Assembly: GCF_016865255.1 (NCBI RefSeq)
Contig: NZ_CP033381.1
Coordinates: 2,170,001-2,234,000 of the forward strand
Direction: 5' to 3'
Source: Methylomonas sp. LW13
Lineage (GTDB): Bacteria; Pseudomonadota; Gammaproteobacteria; Methylococcales; Methylomonadaceae
Length of the DNA stretch: 64,000 nt
The notes below the pieces were generated by a model, which was given only the letters and a program-made list of their open reading frames with translations, ran no database searches and had not been told where the DNA came from. The position numbers were made by a program, and so were the translations under genes. Below, piece after piece: positions 44,652 through 53,528 of the stretch; the first letter of the stretch is position 1; every line of letters starts with the position of its first letter.

Positions 44652-44778
44652 GGAATCTCGGACTGGAAGCAGTAAGTTTGGTTCAATGGCGAAACAATGC
44701 GCGGCAAAAACGGGCAGCTTGAACGTGCTCGTATTAAAATAGGCCGAATATTGAATTTAACGATTATTTTACAGCGCG

Positions 44779-45168
44779 ATGAAATATGCCGTACAAGTTA
44801 ATGCCAGTCCTTACGCCAGCAATGCCGGCCTGAACGCCTATCGGTTCATTCAAGCGGCGTTGGCGGTCGAGCACCAAATTCTGCGAGTATTTTTTTACAA
44901 GGAGGGTATCTATCATGCTTTCCGTTATGCCCAGCCGCCTGAGGATGAATTTTCGATTTCTCGACATTGGTCGGCTTTGGCTGAGCAATATGGCGTGGAT
45001 TTAGTGGTATGCATCTCCGCGGCGCAGCGCCGGGGGTTATTGTGCCTTGATGAGGCGGCGCGGCAGGGTAAGCGGGATGACGACACGGCGCCGGGGTTTC
45101 GGATAGCCGGTTTAGGACAGTGGCTGGAGGCGACTCTGCTGGCTGATCGCAGTATTGTCTTCGGTTAA
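44779..45168 (+). CDS. tusD: Sulfur relay protein TusD/DsrE-like
   Basis: A 129-residue DsrE-fold protein passing persulfide sulfur. The catalytic cysteine lies in LVVCISAAQRRGLL (about residue 79), the expected place for TusD. TusC-like follows. The TusBCD complex normally passes sulfur to TusE for tRNA 2-thiouridine formation. tusB does not appear downstream. Confidence 0.85.
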   Translation: MKYAVQVNASPYASNAGLNAYRFIQAALAVEHQILRVFFYKEGIYHAFRYAQPPEDEFSISRHWSALAEQYGVDLVVCISAAQRRGLLCLDEAARQGKRDDDTAPGFRIAGLGQWLEATLLADRSIVFG

Positions 45169-45175
45169 CTGTGCC

Positions 45176-45532
45176 ATGAAACGCTATCTATTCATCATGC
45201 GCCGCTTGCCTTACAGCGGGGGGCATCTGCAAGAAACTCTGGATGCCATTTTGACTGCTGCGGCCTTTGATCAGCACGTCGCCTTGCTTTTTGTCGACGA
45301 TGCCGTGTGGCAATTAAAAAATCAGCAGCAACCTGGCGGATTAGATTTAAAGGATACCTCGGCAATTTTTCGGGCCTTGCAAATATACGACGTTAACGAT
45401 TTGTACGTAGAGGAAGAATCCTTGCAACTGGCCGGACTCACATCCACCGATCTAATCTTGCCTGTCGTCAGTCTGCCGCGTGTCGAAGTTAGCCGCTTGA
45501 TGCATCGTTACGACCTTATTATTTCCGATTAA
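45176..45532 (+). CDS. tusC: TusC/DsrF-like protein
   Basis: A 118-residue DsrE-fold partner of TusD. RRLPYSGGHLQETLDAILTAAAFDQ is the typical opening; it lacks an active-site cysteine, as TusC usually does. I chose ATG 45176, seven bases after the tusD stop; an in-frame start further upstream overlaps tusD. Confidence 0.82.
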   Translation: MKRYLFIMRRLPYSGGHLQETLDAILTAAAFDQHVALLFVDDAVWQLKNQQQPGGLDLKDTSAIFRALQIYDVNDLYVEEESLQLAGLTSTDLILPVVSLPRVEVSRLMHRYDLIISD

Positions 45533-45623
45533 CGCTGCGGAGTTAAACAGTTGAAGCCGCTTAAGCTAAAATTCTTTATTCGTAATATTTACCCCACTTA
45601 AGTAGACCGAGGACGAGCACACC

Positions 45624-46208
45624 ATGGCGGATGAAATTGAAGAAAAAAGGCGTTATTTTCGAGTCAACGACACGATAAATCTGCTGCACAAAGTCATCGA
45701 CAAAAAAAATGTCGACGCCTTGAGTCATGTCTCTAATGATGTATTGGGCAATTGTTCATTGACCTCTGCCTTGGACGTGTTGGCGCAGGAAGCTCGCATG
45801 TTGTCGCCGCGCCTGGAAAGGCGCGATCCGGAAATGTTTGAATATCTGAAGATCATCGACACCAAAATCAACTTGATTGCACAGGCGATCAGCGCACAGA
45901 GCGAAGAGTTTTCCGAACACGATACCCGAGACGTCAGTCTCAGCGCCACTGGGTTAGCTTTTAGCAATGAAACACCTATAGCGGTTGGCGAACTGCTGGA
46001 ATTGCGGATGCTGCTGACCTCGTGTATGGCGGTGATCGTGGCCTACGCGAATGTCGTCCAGTGCAAGGATATTTCCGGCGAAAGCCCGGAGCGGCCGTTC
46101 TTTATCTGTGTTGAGTACGTCAATCTCAAAGAAGACGATAGAGAGCTGTTAATCAAGCATGTCGTCAAGAAACAATTGCAACAATTGCGTGATAAAAACG
46201 AGTTTTAG
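45624..46208 (+). CDS. PilZ-type cyclic-di-GMP-binding protein
   Basis: A 194-residue cytoplasmic protein. The arginine motif RRYFR (residues 9-13) is at the very start and the second half of the PilZ signature, DVSLSATGLAF, comes near residue 105, after a helical insert of about 90 residues. This split layout differs from the compact PilZ domain but keeps both ligand-binding elements. It could respond to cyclic di-GMP from enzymes like the cyclase at 16-942. Confidence 0.75.
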   Translation: MADEIEEKRRYFRVNDTINLLHKVIDKKNVDALSHVSNDVLGNCSLTSALDVLAQEARMLSPRLERRDPEMFEYLKIIDTKINLIAQAISAQSEEFSEHDTRDVSLSATGLAFSNETPIAVGELLELRMLLTSCMAVIVAYANVVQCKDISGESPERPFFICVEYVNLKEDDRELLIKHVVKKQLQQLRDKNEF

Positions 46209-46249
46209 CGGCGTAGTCCGGCTGTACTGCGCGTTCGACAGGTTGGCGA

Positions 46250-47239
46250 TTGATCTCTCCTAAACTTAAACAACTTTTACATGTCCTGGCGGACGGCCAA
46301 TTTCACTCGGGGACCGAATTGGCGGGCTTTCTGGGCGTGAGTCGTTCGGCGGTATGGAAACACTTAAGTGCGTTGTCCGAATTCGGTATCGAGTTACTAG
46401 CGGTATCGGGCAAAGGTTACCGTTTGCAAAGCCCTTTACAGTTGTTGGACGAGCAACAGATTGATCAGCACTTGGGTGGCCATGCTCGATCCTTGCTGGG
46501 TGAACTGGAAATTCACGACGAGATTCACTCTACCAATACTTATTTATTGGATAGGGCGCGGCTGGGTGCCGGCATCGGCTCGGTCTGTTTGGCCGAACGG
46601 CAAACCGCGGGGAAAGGGCGGCGCGGTAGGTATTGGGTTTCGCCGTTTGGTCACAATATTTATTTATCAATTTTGTGGCGTTTCCAGGGTGGGCCGGCTG
46701 CGATCAGCGGATTGAGCCTGGCGGTTGGGGTAGCGGTAATTCGCGCGTTGCGAGGTTTCGGGATTGTTGATGTGGGTTTGAAGTGGCCGAACGATATTTA
46801 TTGGCGACAACGTAAATTGGCGGGGATTTTGATTGAGGTGTCCGGGGAAAGTAGCGGGCCTTGCCATGCGGTGATAGGTTTGGGTTTAAATGTGTATTTG
46901 CCGGTGCATGAAGGTCAGGCCATCGAACAGGATTGGGTCGATTTGCACGGTATTTTGGCCGAGTCGGTTCATGGTCAGCGCAATCGGCTGGTGGGCGAGT
47001 TATTGAATCAGTTGCTACCGGTGCTGGCGGATTACGAGACCCGTGCACTGGGGCATTATCTCGACGAATGGCGTAGCTACGATTGCATGCAAGGCAAACA
47101 GGTCGATATTTTTATGCACGAGCAGAGCTTTAGCGGCGTGGTGGCGGGCATCGACGATCAAGGTCTGTTGTTGCTGGAACTCGCCGACGGCGAAACCCGA
47201 GTGTTTGCGTCCGGCGAAGTCAGTTTTCGGCGCTTATGA
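46250..47239 (+). CDS. birA: Biotin-protein ligase and biotin operon repressor BirA
   Basis: A 329-residue bifunctional protein: a winged helix-turn-helix (about residues 1-60), then the ligase domain with GKGRRGR (121-127), KWPNDIYW, and a C-terminal SH3-like domain. It biotinylates carboxylases and, with biotinyl-AMP, represses bio genes. The HTH makes it a likely regulator of the bioB site at 14376. Translation seems to start at TTG 46250, as no ATG is suitably placed. It overlaps coaX. Confidence 0.93.
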   Translation: MISPKLKQLLHVLADGQFHSGTELAGFLGVSRSAVWKHLSALSEFGIELLAVSGKGYRLQSPLQLLDEQQIDQHLGGHARSLLGELEIHDEIHSTNTYLLDRARLGAGIGSVCLAERQTAGKGRRGRYWVSPFGHNIYLSILWRFQGGPAAISGLSLAVGVAVIRALRGFGIVDVGLKWPNDIYWRQRKLAGILIEVSGESSGPCHAVIGLGLNVYLPVHEGQAIEQDWVDLHGILAESVHGQRNRLVGELLNQLLPVLADYETRALGHYLDEWRSYDCMQGKQVDIFMHEQSFSGVVAGIDDQGLLLLELADGETRVFASGEVSFRRL

Positions 47240-47976
47240 TTTTACTGGTCGATATTGGCAACTCACGTCTGAAATGGACCCAGGCAGAGGCCGGTGTGCT
47301 GAAACCGACGATGTTTATGGATTATCGCCAAGCGGATTTTCCGGAACGTTTGCGTGAGTTTTGGCTGAGTATCCCCGCACCCAAGCAAGTGGCTATGGCG
47401 TCGGTATCGGAAAATGCTCTGACCGTTTTATTGGGCGACATGGCGCGGGGACTATGGCCCGGTGTAGAGCTGATCATGCCGCAGTCTTCGCAAACAGCTT
47501 TTAACGTCAAAAATGCATACGCTGAGCCGGAGAAGTTGGGGGTGGACCGCTGGTTGGCATTGCAGGCTGCGCATCGTTATTATCCTGGGGATACCTGTGT
47601 TGTCGATTGTGGCACCGCCATCACAATAGATTTCATCGAGAGCGATGGCAGGCATCTGGGCGGCTTAATCAGTCCGGGGTTGTTGCTGATGAAAAAATCC
47701 TTGGCAAACAATACCGCTGCGCTGCCGTTTAGCGAAGACCAGGCAGAGACAAGTTTGGCGGTTGTCACGGCGGCGGCTATCAATAACGGTACCTTGTTAG
47801 CCGCGGCTGGTCTGATAGAGGCGGCCTTGGCGCGTCAGCCCAAAGCCTATCAGTTAGTGTTGAGTGGCGGCGATGGGGAGATGTTAGCGCGGCATCTGGC
47901 CGTTCCAAGCATTGTAGACGGCGATTTGGTCTTTAAAGGCTTGCTCAATTATTGCCAAAACGACAAAGCCTTATGA
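47236..47976 (+). CDS. coaX: Type III pantothenate kinase
   Basis: A 246-residue kinase for the first step of coenzyme A synthesis. The ATP-fold opening LLVDIGNSRLKW, the middle motif LGVDRWLALQAA and DCGTAITIDFI mark the CoaX family. The start overlaps the birA stop (ATGA) and the stop overlaps the SPOR gene. Confidence 0.95.
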   Translation: MILLVDIGNSRLKWTQAEAGVLKPTMFMDYRQADFPERLREFWLSIPAPKQVAMASVSENALTVLLGDMARGLWPGVELIMPQSSQTAFNVKNAYAEPEKLGVDRWLALQAAHRYYPGDTCVVDCGTAITIDFIESDGRHLGGLISPGLLLMKKSLANNTAALPFSEDQAETSLAVVTAAAINNGTLLAAAGLIEAALARQPKAYQLVLSGGDGEMLARHLAVPSIVDGDLVFKGLLNYCQNDKAL

Positions 47977-48728
47977 AGGTGCTGTTTTTTTTGTTATGTC
48001 TGCTGAATGTGTTGTTTTTTTTCTGGAAGCTACATTTTGGTGCGCTGACGCCATCAGTCGAGCCGGTCACTAATATTCCGGCCTTGCTAACGGTCAGAGA
48101 GAGACAATTGGCACGGCGTGGAGCACAAATTTCTGCTTATCTGGACAATGCTGCCGCTGAATTGCAAGCCAAGCAAGTGGCGGATATTTTGCAGCGCTTA
48201 AACCCGCCTCAAGTTGTTTTAGTTTTTAAAACAAGCCCTCATACGCCTAAGCCAACTGGTTCAGACAGGCAGAAAACCGCGATCCATCATTGCTATGAGG
48301 CAGGGCCGTTCAGCGATCAGGACGCATTGCGGCGATGGGCCAATACTGCGCGTTTAACTGAGTTCAAAGCCGTAAACAAGTCAACTATGGTTTCTTCGGA
48401 CTTTCAGGTTTATTACCCGGCTGGAAAAGATGCCGAACAAACCCGTATCAATAAAATGATGCTAAAGGCCAAAGGATTTAACGATGTCTGGCCGGTAACC
48501 GATGGTGATATCAAAGGGGCAATATCGCTCGGCGTGTTCAATGAGCGGCAGCGCGCTATGCTATTTAAAAACCAGTTGGCCGAGCAAGGCGTCAAAGCGG
48601 AAATTAGGCAGCGCAATAAACTCCGGGATGAATTGTTTATTCGGTTCGTCGGGGGGCAGAGCGCTATTTTCAAGAATGTTGGCTATACACGAGTGGCCGA
48701 TATAGACTGTGGCAATGCATTGAAATAG
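47973..48728 (+). CDS. SPOR-domain membrane protein
   Basis: A 251-residue protein with one N-terminal span (residues 2-22) and a C-terminal SPOR-like domain (about 140-235, DFQVYYPAG, ISLGVFNERQRAMLFKNQLAEQG), which binds peptidoglycan stripped of its peptides at division sites. It starts at ATG 47973, overlapping the coaX stop. The layout birA-coaX-SPOR is common in gammaproteobacteria. Confidence 0.8.
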   Translation: MKVLFFLLCLLNVLFFFWKLHFGALTPSVEPVTNIPALLTVRERQLARRGAQISAYLDNAAAELQAKQVADILQRLNPPQVVLVFKTSPHTPKPTGSDRQKTAIHHCYEAGPFSDQDALRRWANTARLTEFKAVNKSTMVSSDFQVYYPAGKDAEQTRINKMMLKAKGFNDVWPVTDGDIKGAISLGVFNERQRAMLFKNQLAEQGVKAEIRQRNKLRDELFIRFVGGQSAIFKNVGYTRVADIDCGNALK

Positions 48729-48776
48729 GCGCCAGACGCTGGCCGCATTTGCTACAGACGCTATGACGGTCGTTGC

Positions 48777-48813
48777 GCCGGATGAGGCTAATTTAGTTTC
48801 ATCCGGCTTTTTT
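48777..48813 (+). terminator. Strong intrinsic terminator
   Basis: GCCGGATGA pairs with TCATCCGGC around a 13-base loop and is followed by six T residues, 48 bases after the SPOR gene. Confidence 0.88.
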
Positions 48814-48972
48814 ATGTCCGAAAAAATTACTTTAACGCAGTTCAAAAGGTGTAACGCACCGATTTGGTGACTTTTTTAGGCAAAAGGCAAAAATCACTCG
48901 TAACGTGTCGGTAATATTTACACTTTGCAATTTTTGCTCTTATAACTTATTGAAAAAAAACATAATTAATTG

Positions 48973-48987
48973 TGGCATTGTATTTGC
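48973..48987 (+). promoter_or_regulatory. Sigma-54 (RpoN)-type promoter
   Basis: TGGCATTGTATTTGC has GG and GC separated by ten bases and both consensus flanks (TGGCA, TTGC). The start site would lie near 48999, 123 bases before the PEP-CTERM gene. Confidence 0.7.
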
Positions 48988-49121
48988 TTTATTCTGTATG
49001 GGTGGGTGTTTATATATATCCACCCCCCTTCTTAGTTGGGATTGAGGAACAATTTTGACTAAGGAGTAAGGTGGTCAAAAGGATGACCAATTGTTAACGT
49101 TAATTTAAATGGGGAATATCC

Positions 49122-49634
49122 ATGAAAACGCTTTTATCTTTAAAACTTTGGCTTGCTGTTTGCCTATTTGCGGTTTCGACTGTAAGTTCGGCAGGCATCA
49201 TTTGGGAATCTACTGACGGCGATAGCAATTTTATCTCCTTCGGTTCTAGTTCATTCCCATTTACTTCAAGTGACACCTTCGGTATCTTTTCTGCTACCGC
49301 TGATCTGGCTATTGATGCACCTGTTTACACCTTTAACGGTGTAGGCACGTTTGCTTCTGCTAGCCCTTTCAAATTGGGTCTGTTGACAGCGAGCGGTTGG
49401 GTTAGCGAAGCTGGTAACTATGAATTGGGTGCCCCTAATACGTTCTTGTTGACCTTTGTAAAACCAGGCGTAGTCACCAGCAACTTGAGCTTTCTGTTTG
49501 GATTCGATCTGAAAGCTGCTGCGAATCAAAACCCTGTCACTAGTGTACCTCTCCCTGCATCGGTATGGTTTATGACAAGTGCTTTGATGGGCTTCCTGTA
49601 TACCGGTCGTCGTAAAGCGGCCGTTCAAGCTTAA
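49122..49634 (+). CDS. VPLPA/PEP-CTERM-type secreted protein
   Basis: A 170-residue exported protein. It has an N-terminal signal peptide (residues 1-24), a low-complexity Ser/Phe/Thr-rich body, and a C-terminal sorting signal: VPLPASVWFMTSALMGFLY followed by TGRRK. Such tails are processed by an exosortase and usually place proteins in the matrix or on the cell surface. The body shows no known domain. A sigma-54-type promoter precedes it and a strong terminator follows. Confidence 0.83.
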   Translation: MKTLLSLKLWLAVCLFAVSTVSSAGIIWESTDGDSNFISFGSSSFPFTSSDTFGIFSATADLAIDAPVYTFNGVGTFASASPFKLGLLTASGWVSEAGNYELGAPNTFLLTFVKPGVVTSNLSFLFGFDLKAAANQNPVTSVPLPASVWFMTSALMGFLYTGRRKAAVQA

Positions 49635-49652
49635 AAATTTTTGAGCTTTTTA

Positions 49653-49687
49653 AACCGGATGGAGTCGTTCTCCATCCGGTTTTTTTA
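49653..49687 (+). terminator. Strong intrinsic terminator
   Basis: AACCGGATGGAG pairs with CTCCATCCGGTT around five bases, followed by a T run. Confidence 0.9.
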
Positions 49688-49815
49688 CGTCTGTTGAAAA
49701 TCTCCGAGTACCTTTAGTTTCCCGCATGGCGGGAGCTTTTAAATCGCTTAGTGAATCATTATGGCCGTTGAGCTCCCGCTTTCCCGGGAGCGACGATTGA
49801 TAAACAAGTGAGCAA

Positions 49816-50451
49816 TTAATGGTCTTTCTTCACTGCTTTTCTGCTTAAGAACACGCCGACAGCGCTACCGAATAACCAAATTGGTGCGGGCAGCGGAACT
49901 GGCTGAACAGAGCCTGACACGGGTTTAAACGACACTAATTTCAACAAATCGCCATTCAGAAAATCGTTGTTCGCCGCCAAGGTAAAGTAGCCGGAGCTGG
50001 TCGGCGCGGAGGAGCCGGCTTTGGCGTAAAGGTTAAACTCACCCGCGCCGCCGTCCCATCTAGCGCTTTTCCCCCAACCGCCACCTTGCGTCCACTGGCC
50101 TATCAATTGTTGGTTAAAGTCCAGTGTTTCGCCTGCGCTATCCCAGGTGGCAAAATCGAAATCCGTCATCTGAAATGTGCCGTTTCCCAAGCCTCCCGTG
50201 GCGTTGGACACAGTTAATGTGAAAGCCTTGATTGCGTCATTGTTGCTGAAATCGAGAAAAGCCGAGCCTGGATTGGGAATGAGTTGCTCATCCAGGCTGA
50301 TAAGGCCTTGCGCAGTGGCGGCGTTTCCGAATGCTAAGCCGCTGTAATCGAGACTAAAAGTAACTATTGCGGCCTCGGCGTTGCCGGCCGCACATAATGG
50401 GATAAGTACGGTCAGGCCGGTTTTTAAAAGTTTGTTGAGTTGCTTATTCAT
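49816..50451 (-). CDS. VPLPA/PEP-CTERM-type secreted protein
   Basis: A 211-residue exported protein with a signal peptide (residues 1-28, ending GNAEA), a beta-rich body (TFSLDYSGLAFGN, AFTLTVSNATGG) and a sorting tail VPLPAPIWLFGSAVGVFLS with basic end RKAVKKDH. No known enzymatic domain. I see no sigma-54 match upstream of this one. Function unknown. Confidence 0.82.
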   Translation of the reverse strand: MNKQLNKLLKTGLTVLIPLCAAGNAEAAIVTFSLDYSGLAFGNAATAQGLISLDEQLIPNPGSAFLDFSNNDAIKAFTLTVSNATGGLGNGTFQMTDFDFATWDSAGETLDFNQQLIGQWTQGGGWGKSARWDGGAGEFNLYAKAGSSAPTSSGYFTLAANNDFLNGDLLKLVSFKPVSGSVQPVPLPAPIWLFGSAVGVFLSRKAVKKDH

Positions 50452-50584
50452 CGTTGTTCTGGTTTATATTGAAAAAGAGACTACGCCGGCCCGGCGGGTA
50501 GGGCGTTGCCGGGCGAGTGGATTTTGCTAATCCAGCCTTTAAATTCCCTGGCGTTGCTACGCCCGTAAAAACGGGAATCCGGTT

Positions 50585-50616
50585 CCTCTCCTGTGCGTCG
50601 GCTAGCGCAGGAGAGG
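50585..50616 (-). terminator. Hairpin after the diheme cytochrome gene
   Basis: CCTCTCCTG and CAGGAGAGG form a nine-pair stem about 75 bases after the stop of the minus-strand cytochrome gene. A T run is not immediate; a smaller CCCGT/ACGGG hairpin follows near 50562-50574. Confidence 0.5.
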
Positions 50617-50689
50617 CTTTGTTTAAAGCTTAGGCGAACAGCTTGCTGAAATGCCGGGATTGGAACATGTCCGTCCCGGCCCGCAGATG

Positions 50690-52840
50690 CTAACCGCCGC
50701 TGACTATCATGCTTCGTGCCTGATTCTTTAGGTTTATCGCGTTTTGCATGAGCGTTGTGCGGTTTGGATAAAGCTTGTTCGTTGCCTGTGTTTCGTAATA
50801 GAGCGCTTGCTGCAGTTTGTCTAACGCATCCGGATAGGGATTAATGACAGCTTCCTTAAGTACGTCGATAGCGTCCTGAGTATCGGCAATTGCCAATTTC
50901 AAGGTTTTGACGCTTTGGTCACCGTTCAACGTAATCGCTTTTTGATCCAAAAGATTGGAGCTGCGGATGTTTTCCAGCACGTTGATGGAGCGCAGGAACA
51001 AGGCAACGGCAATCACTTGCGACGAATCCAGTTTGCCTTGGCGGTTGGCTTTGCTGGAGGTGAATGCACCCGGAGAACTGTTAAATGCATCCGAGCTGTA
51101 AAACGCTACGGTCTCTTCCAGCGTGGTCACGCTGTTGTTGTGAAAGAACGGCGCGGTATCGGCAGCTTCTATCAGCGATGGCGTGTTAAAACGATTCAAT
51201 CCCTGATGTCCCGCTGGGCGCGTCGTGGTGCCGGCCGGTGCGACACTGCCGTCGCTGTAACAGGTTTCGTTAAAGTTCGGGCCGCAATCGGTTTGTAGCG
51301 TTTGTCCGAAACCGCCATCGTAGGCCAGATTTGGATCGGCTAGATGATGCAACTGGTCGCGCATGCGCTCGACGCCGGTGTCGCGCGTTGGATTGGCATT
51401 GGTGGTGGAGCTGATGCCGCCGGCGTTGGAGTGGCAGCCGTTGCAGTTGCCGGTAGTGCCGAATAACACCGTACCATCCGCAAGTTTGGGATTGTTTTTG
51501 GTGTTGAACAACAGCAAGCCGTTTTGCACCAGCGGCGACTTGAAATACATATTGGCAAGATTGATTTCTTCGCTGCGGCCCAGGGACAGCATATAAGCTT
51601 CCAACGCATCCAGCTCGGCTTCGGTAGGCATTCTAAAGTCGATGTTTTCAGCGCGAATCAGGGTTTTGGGCAAATGCTGTTTGATAGCCCCCTTGGCAAA
51701 ATCTCGCAGCGATCCGCCGTCGGGTGCGCCGTCTCCCGACCAACCGATAGCATGCGTATGTGTACCGGATTGCTGTGCTTCGGGGTCGTGAGCGTTGAAA
51801 TAATCCGTATCCTGAGTGAATTCGCCGTTGCCGTAGCCTGGGTTGATGGTTTTTTCAAAGGTTAAGGTGTTGGCTATACCCAGCAGATGCGACGAGCTAC
51901 GCAGTACCGGTGGTCTATCGAAGCCATCGACATTGGCCACGAATAAGCCAAACTGTCTGAGCAGCGCAGGTTTTTCCAGATCGGCTAATACCGGATTGGT
52001 TTCGGCTACAAACAGCGGATCGGTTTTCGGCAGCTTGGCGATGTAACTGGGATCGATGGTATGGTTGTTGTCCGGCCTGTGGCAGGTGGCGCAGGTACGA
52101 CCGTTGCCGTTAAAGGTTTGTTCGGTAAACAGCTGTTGCCCGGCGGCGATCAGTTGTGTCAGTTGTTCTGGAGAGGTGGCAGCCGAGGCAGTCACAGCCG
52201 CTTGCGCGGTTTTGGGTAATAAAAATTCGAACGCCGCTTGTGCGGGACGGGCGTTCTTTTCTGTCGTTACGGAGCCAATCGTTGCCGCCGGCCAATAGCG
52301 CTCGGTGTAATATAGCCGTTGCAGTAAGCTTGGCGAGCCGAATAACAGGCCGCCGGTTTGCGGTGTCTCTCCGGCCTTGGCAATCGCGACGGCATCCATC
52401 GTAAAGCCGGTGAAGCGGTCGCGGTCCAGTTGGGTTGTCAGTAAGTGTTTATTTTCATGGGCTGACAATGGGCCAATTTTGACCGCTTTGTCGTTTAGGT
52501 TATTGCCGGATTTGTGATTATCCAGCAGCCAAACATCGTATTCTTCTTGATTGGATAAGCCGCTGACCGCCACTCTTAATTGGCCATTCACCAGATTCAA
52601 TGCCGCTTCACCATTGGCAACGGTAAATTGCCTGGATTGCGCTCGCGAAAAACCCAAGCCGACACGCAAAACCTCTAAGTTTCCTTGTTGTTCGTGCGCA
52701 CTTTTCCAGCGCTCGTAGACTTTACTTAACGCATCGACATTGCCGTGGCCGGTGAAAGGGGCTTCCGGTTTGGGGGTGAGAGCGTAGCCCAAGGCGATTG
52801 CGGCGACAAAAGCCAAAGGAATTTTTAATTGTTTTTTCAT
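50690..52840 (-). CDS. Secreted diheme cytochrome of the MauG/cytochrome c peroxidase type
   Basis: A 716-residue periplasmic or surface redox protein. A signal peptide covers about residues 1-27. Residues ~55-185 form a beta-rich domain resembling the C-terminal domain of anti-sigma-K factors. Two heme c sites follow, CATCH at 250-254 and CNGCH at 466-470, in a CCP/MauG-like arrangement, plus a His-rich GTHTHAIGW loop between them. I chose ATG 52840, behind AGGATT; upstream codons give no signal peptide. A sigma-54-like site lies upstream. Confidence 0.82.
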   Translation of the reverse strand: MKKQLKIPLAFVAAIALGYALTPKPEAPFTGHGNVDALSKVYERWKSAHEQQGNLEVLRVGLGFSRAQSRQFTVANGEAALNLVNGQLRVAVSGLSNQEEYDVWLLDNHKSGNNLNDKAVKIGPLSAHENKHLLTTQLDRDRFTGFTMDAVAIAKAGETPQTGGLLFGSPSLLQRLYYTERYWPAATIGSVTTEKNARPAQAAFEFLLPKTAQAAVTASAATSPEQLTQLIAAGQQLFTEQTFNGNGRTCATCHRPDNNHTIDPSYIAKLPKTDPLFVAETNPVLADLEKPALLRQFGLFVANVDGFDRPPVLRSSSHLLGIANTLTFEKTINPGYGNGEFTQDTDYFNAHDPEAQQSGTHTHAIGWSGDGAPDGGSLRDFAKGAIKQHLPKTLIRAENIDFRMPTEAELDALEAYMLSLGRSEEINLANMYFKSPLVQNGLLLFNTKNNPKLADGTVLFGTTGNCNGCHSNAGGISSTTNANPTRDTGVERMRDQLHHLADPNLAYDGGFGQTLQTDCGPNFNETCYSDGSVAPAGTTTRPAGHQGLNRFNTPSLIEAADTAPFFHNNSVTTLEETVAFYSSDAFNSSPGAFTSSKANRQGKLDSSQVIAVALFLRSINVLENIRSSNLLDQKAITLNGDQSVKTLKLAIADTQDAIDVLKEAVINPYPDALDKLQQALYYETQATNKLYPNRTTLMQNAINLKNQARSMIVSGG

Positions 52841-53528
52841 GCTTATAATCCTGGGTTGAGCTAAATAAGGCTGATGCGGCGGACAACGACGGGATTTGAT
52901 AGAAAGCACGGTTCCGGATGTTTCTGATCATGGTAACCAATTAAATTGTGTTCCAGCGCGGCATCCCCCAGGCAAAAGCAATAGCTATGCCTGATTGTGT
53001 TTTATAGTTAGCCGATAGAAAAAATCCATATAAAACAATGATATGAGCTTGTTGAGTTCTGGTTTTATCAGACGTGAACAAGCATGAGCGGGTCGCTAGA
53101 TGATTTTTTCGATATGTCAAACTTCTAGCTTTCGGATAAATGGGTCATATGCCTTATATCTGTGTTATATGACACAGTCATTTAGATTGTCGACGCTGAA
53201 AGTACTTTAAGCTTTCGCTAAACAGTATGTTTTAGAGGCTTTTGACAGGAAATATTTTTTTGTATTGCAAATTCCAGCATGATTCCTCCGGTTTTTTGGT
53301 GTGGACTCCTCCGGTAGGCGCGTTTTGGCTATTTAGCGTGTCGGAAAATGGGTTATTTACCTTAAATTACAGATGCTGGAAGTTCTGCGGTCGGACTGAG
53401 TGGCTTGCGGCGCAACTGTGTTCAGTGGACGTGGATCGGCTGTTCCCGATTAATGGCTGGAAAATTAATCGCTTTGAGTAGGCCGGGGTTTCGGGACATG
53501 AATCCCGTTTCCCAGCCCTTAATTTAAG
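52841..53528. other. Long intergenic region upstream of the diheme cytochrome
   Basis: This stretch holds the sigma-54-like site and little else. A 79-codon frame at 53242-53481 has no ribosome-binding site and an unlikely composition. No terminator is obvious for the sulfotransferase gene beyond it. Confidence 0.45.
52978..52992 (-). promoter_or_regulatory. Sigma-54-like promoter, degenerate
   Basis: On the minus strand, AGGCATAGCTATTGC keeps GG-N10-GC and the TTGC box but has A for T at the first -24 position. The start site would be near 52966, about 125 bases before the cytochrome start. Confidence 0.4.

Larger units (their letters stand above)
48729..49121. other. Intergenic region with terminator and sigma-54-type promoter
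   Basis: This stretch contains the terminator of the birA operon, a GTAACGTGTC element at 48900-48909, the sigma-54-type promoter at 48973-48987 and a 120-base leader of the first PEP-CTERM gene. Confidence 0.6.

Noticed and set aside
53242..53481. A 79-codon plus-strand frame in the gap upstream of the cytochrome gene
   Set aside because: No ribosome-binding site, Trp- and Cys-rich composition unlike its neighbours, and no domain.
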